Source: an uncultured Clostridium sp. (GTDB lineage Bacteria > Bacillota > Clostridia > TANB77 > CAG-508). Taken from it: a stretch of 5,714 nucleotides of DNA. The stretch is taken from assembly GCA_946498265.1 (NCBI GenBank), contig CAMMNR010000120.1, positions 1 to 5,714 of the forward strand, read 5' to 3'. Positions within the stretch are counted from its first letter, which is position 1. Every line of letters starts with the position of its first letter. The notes below the pieces were generated by a model, which saw nothing but the letters and a program-made list of their open reading frames with translations, had not been told where the DNA came from and ran no database searches. Positions 5,616 through 5,714 of this stretch are shown here, piece after piece. A program made the position numbers and the translations under genes.

Positions 5616-5645
5616 TTGACTTTTATTAATAAAAAAGGTTATAAT
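5616..5645 (+). promoter_or_regulatory. Sigma-A-type promoter for a gene beyond the right edge
   Basis: TTGACT (5616-5621), an 18-base spacer and a perfect TATAAT (5640-5645). Transcription would start near 5652, reading out of the window. From 5523 to 5615 I see no gene, no convincing terminator and no repeat. Confidence 0.65.
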
Positions 5646-5660
5646 GAATATAATAATAAA

Positions 5661-5713
5661 GATACAAAATGTATCTTGTCCAAATCAAATGTTAGCCGCA
5701 ACCCTATTTGCGG
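5661..5713 (+). other. Possible structured RNA leader, cut by the window end
   Basis: Two small perfect hairpins lie just downstream of the promoter: GATACA/TGTATC (5661-5666 with 5670-5675, AAA loop) and CCGCAA/TTGCGG (5696-5701 with 5708-5713, CCCTAT loop). The second is strikingly GC-rich for this DNA. No U-run is visible before the end. This fits the start of a cis-regulatory leader or a small RNA. The string GTTAGCCGCAACC is vaguely like the first helix of ydaO-type (c-di-AMP) riboswitches, but too little is present to assign it. Confidence 0.35.
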
Positions 5714-5714
5714 G

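Noticed and set aside
5644..5714. A partial plus-strand gene from ATG 5644 open to the window end
   Set aside because: The start overlaps the TATAAT box, the ribosome site is poor (AAAGG, five bases away), and the predicted peptide (MNIIIIKIQNVSCPNQ...) is unfamiliar; the hairpins fit a non-coding leader better.

Overview
The DNA is very AT-rich, with AAA/AAT/ATA-biased codons and strong purine-rich Shine-Dalgarno sequences (AGGAGG, GTGGAGG). A decayed Spo0A-like gene and an ECF sigma/anti-sigma pair add to the picture. Together these suggest a low-GC, Gram-positive, endospore-lineage Firmicute, most likely a Clostridia member. Nothing seen points to a phage, plasmid, IS element or CRISPR array.

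Left part (1-811): a Spo0A-like response regulator is readable over 33-761 but is broken twice in poly-A runs: a -1 shift near 317, then a compensating +1 shift near 605. Its receiver half has also lost the phospho-acceptor Asp (now Asn56) and probably the switch Thr and Lys. A perfect 15-bp stem at 778-811, A-rich on one side and T-rich on the other, is a shared bidirectional terminator between this gene and the convergent gene to its right.

Centre-left (819-2152, minus strand): an exported protein with a Sec signal peptide and the His-Gly / Gly-Gly-Cys pair of a clan CD (caspase/CHAT/gingipain-like) cysteine peptidase. A C-terminal Asn-rich domain of unknown function follows. The gene has its own sigma-A-type promoter with a tandem AAGTTACA repeat just upstream of the -35 box, as expected for an activator site.

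Centre (2256-4001): a small membrane-anchored protein of unknown function (minus) is divergent from an ECF sigma factor gene (plus). The sigma gene overlaps by one base a gene for a single-pass anti-sigma-like protein with an extracytoplasmic PepSY-like domain. The divergent region holds a perfect 12-bp inverted repeat whose two arms each begin with TGAAAC (the classic ECF -35). In both directions TCTAA follows after exactly 20 bases. This looks like a matched pair of divergent ECF promoters, making the unknown membrane protein a likely co-regulated target of the sigma factor. It is the most interesting signal in the window.

Right part (4083-5714): a 479-residue polytopic GT-C/GT39-like glycosyltransferase lies 81 bp downstream of the anti-sigma gene with no terminator between them, so it may belong to the same transcript. 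The last 190 bp carry no convincing complete gene. They hold a good sigma-A-like promoter followed by two small hairpins, probably the start of a structured leader for a gene beyond the window edge.

Overall this is a cell-envelope and signalling neighbourhood: a membrane sensor/anti-sigma, its sigma factor, a likely target gene, an envelope glycosyltransferase and an exported peptidase. A direct functional link between the peptidase and the sigma system is not shown by the sequence.
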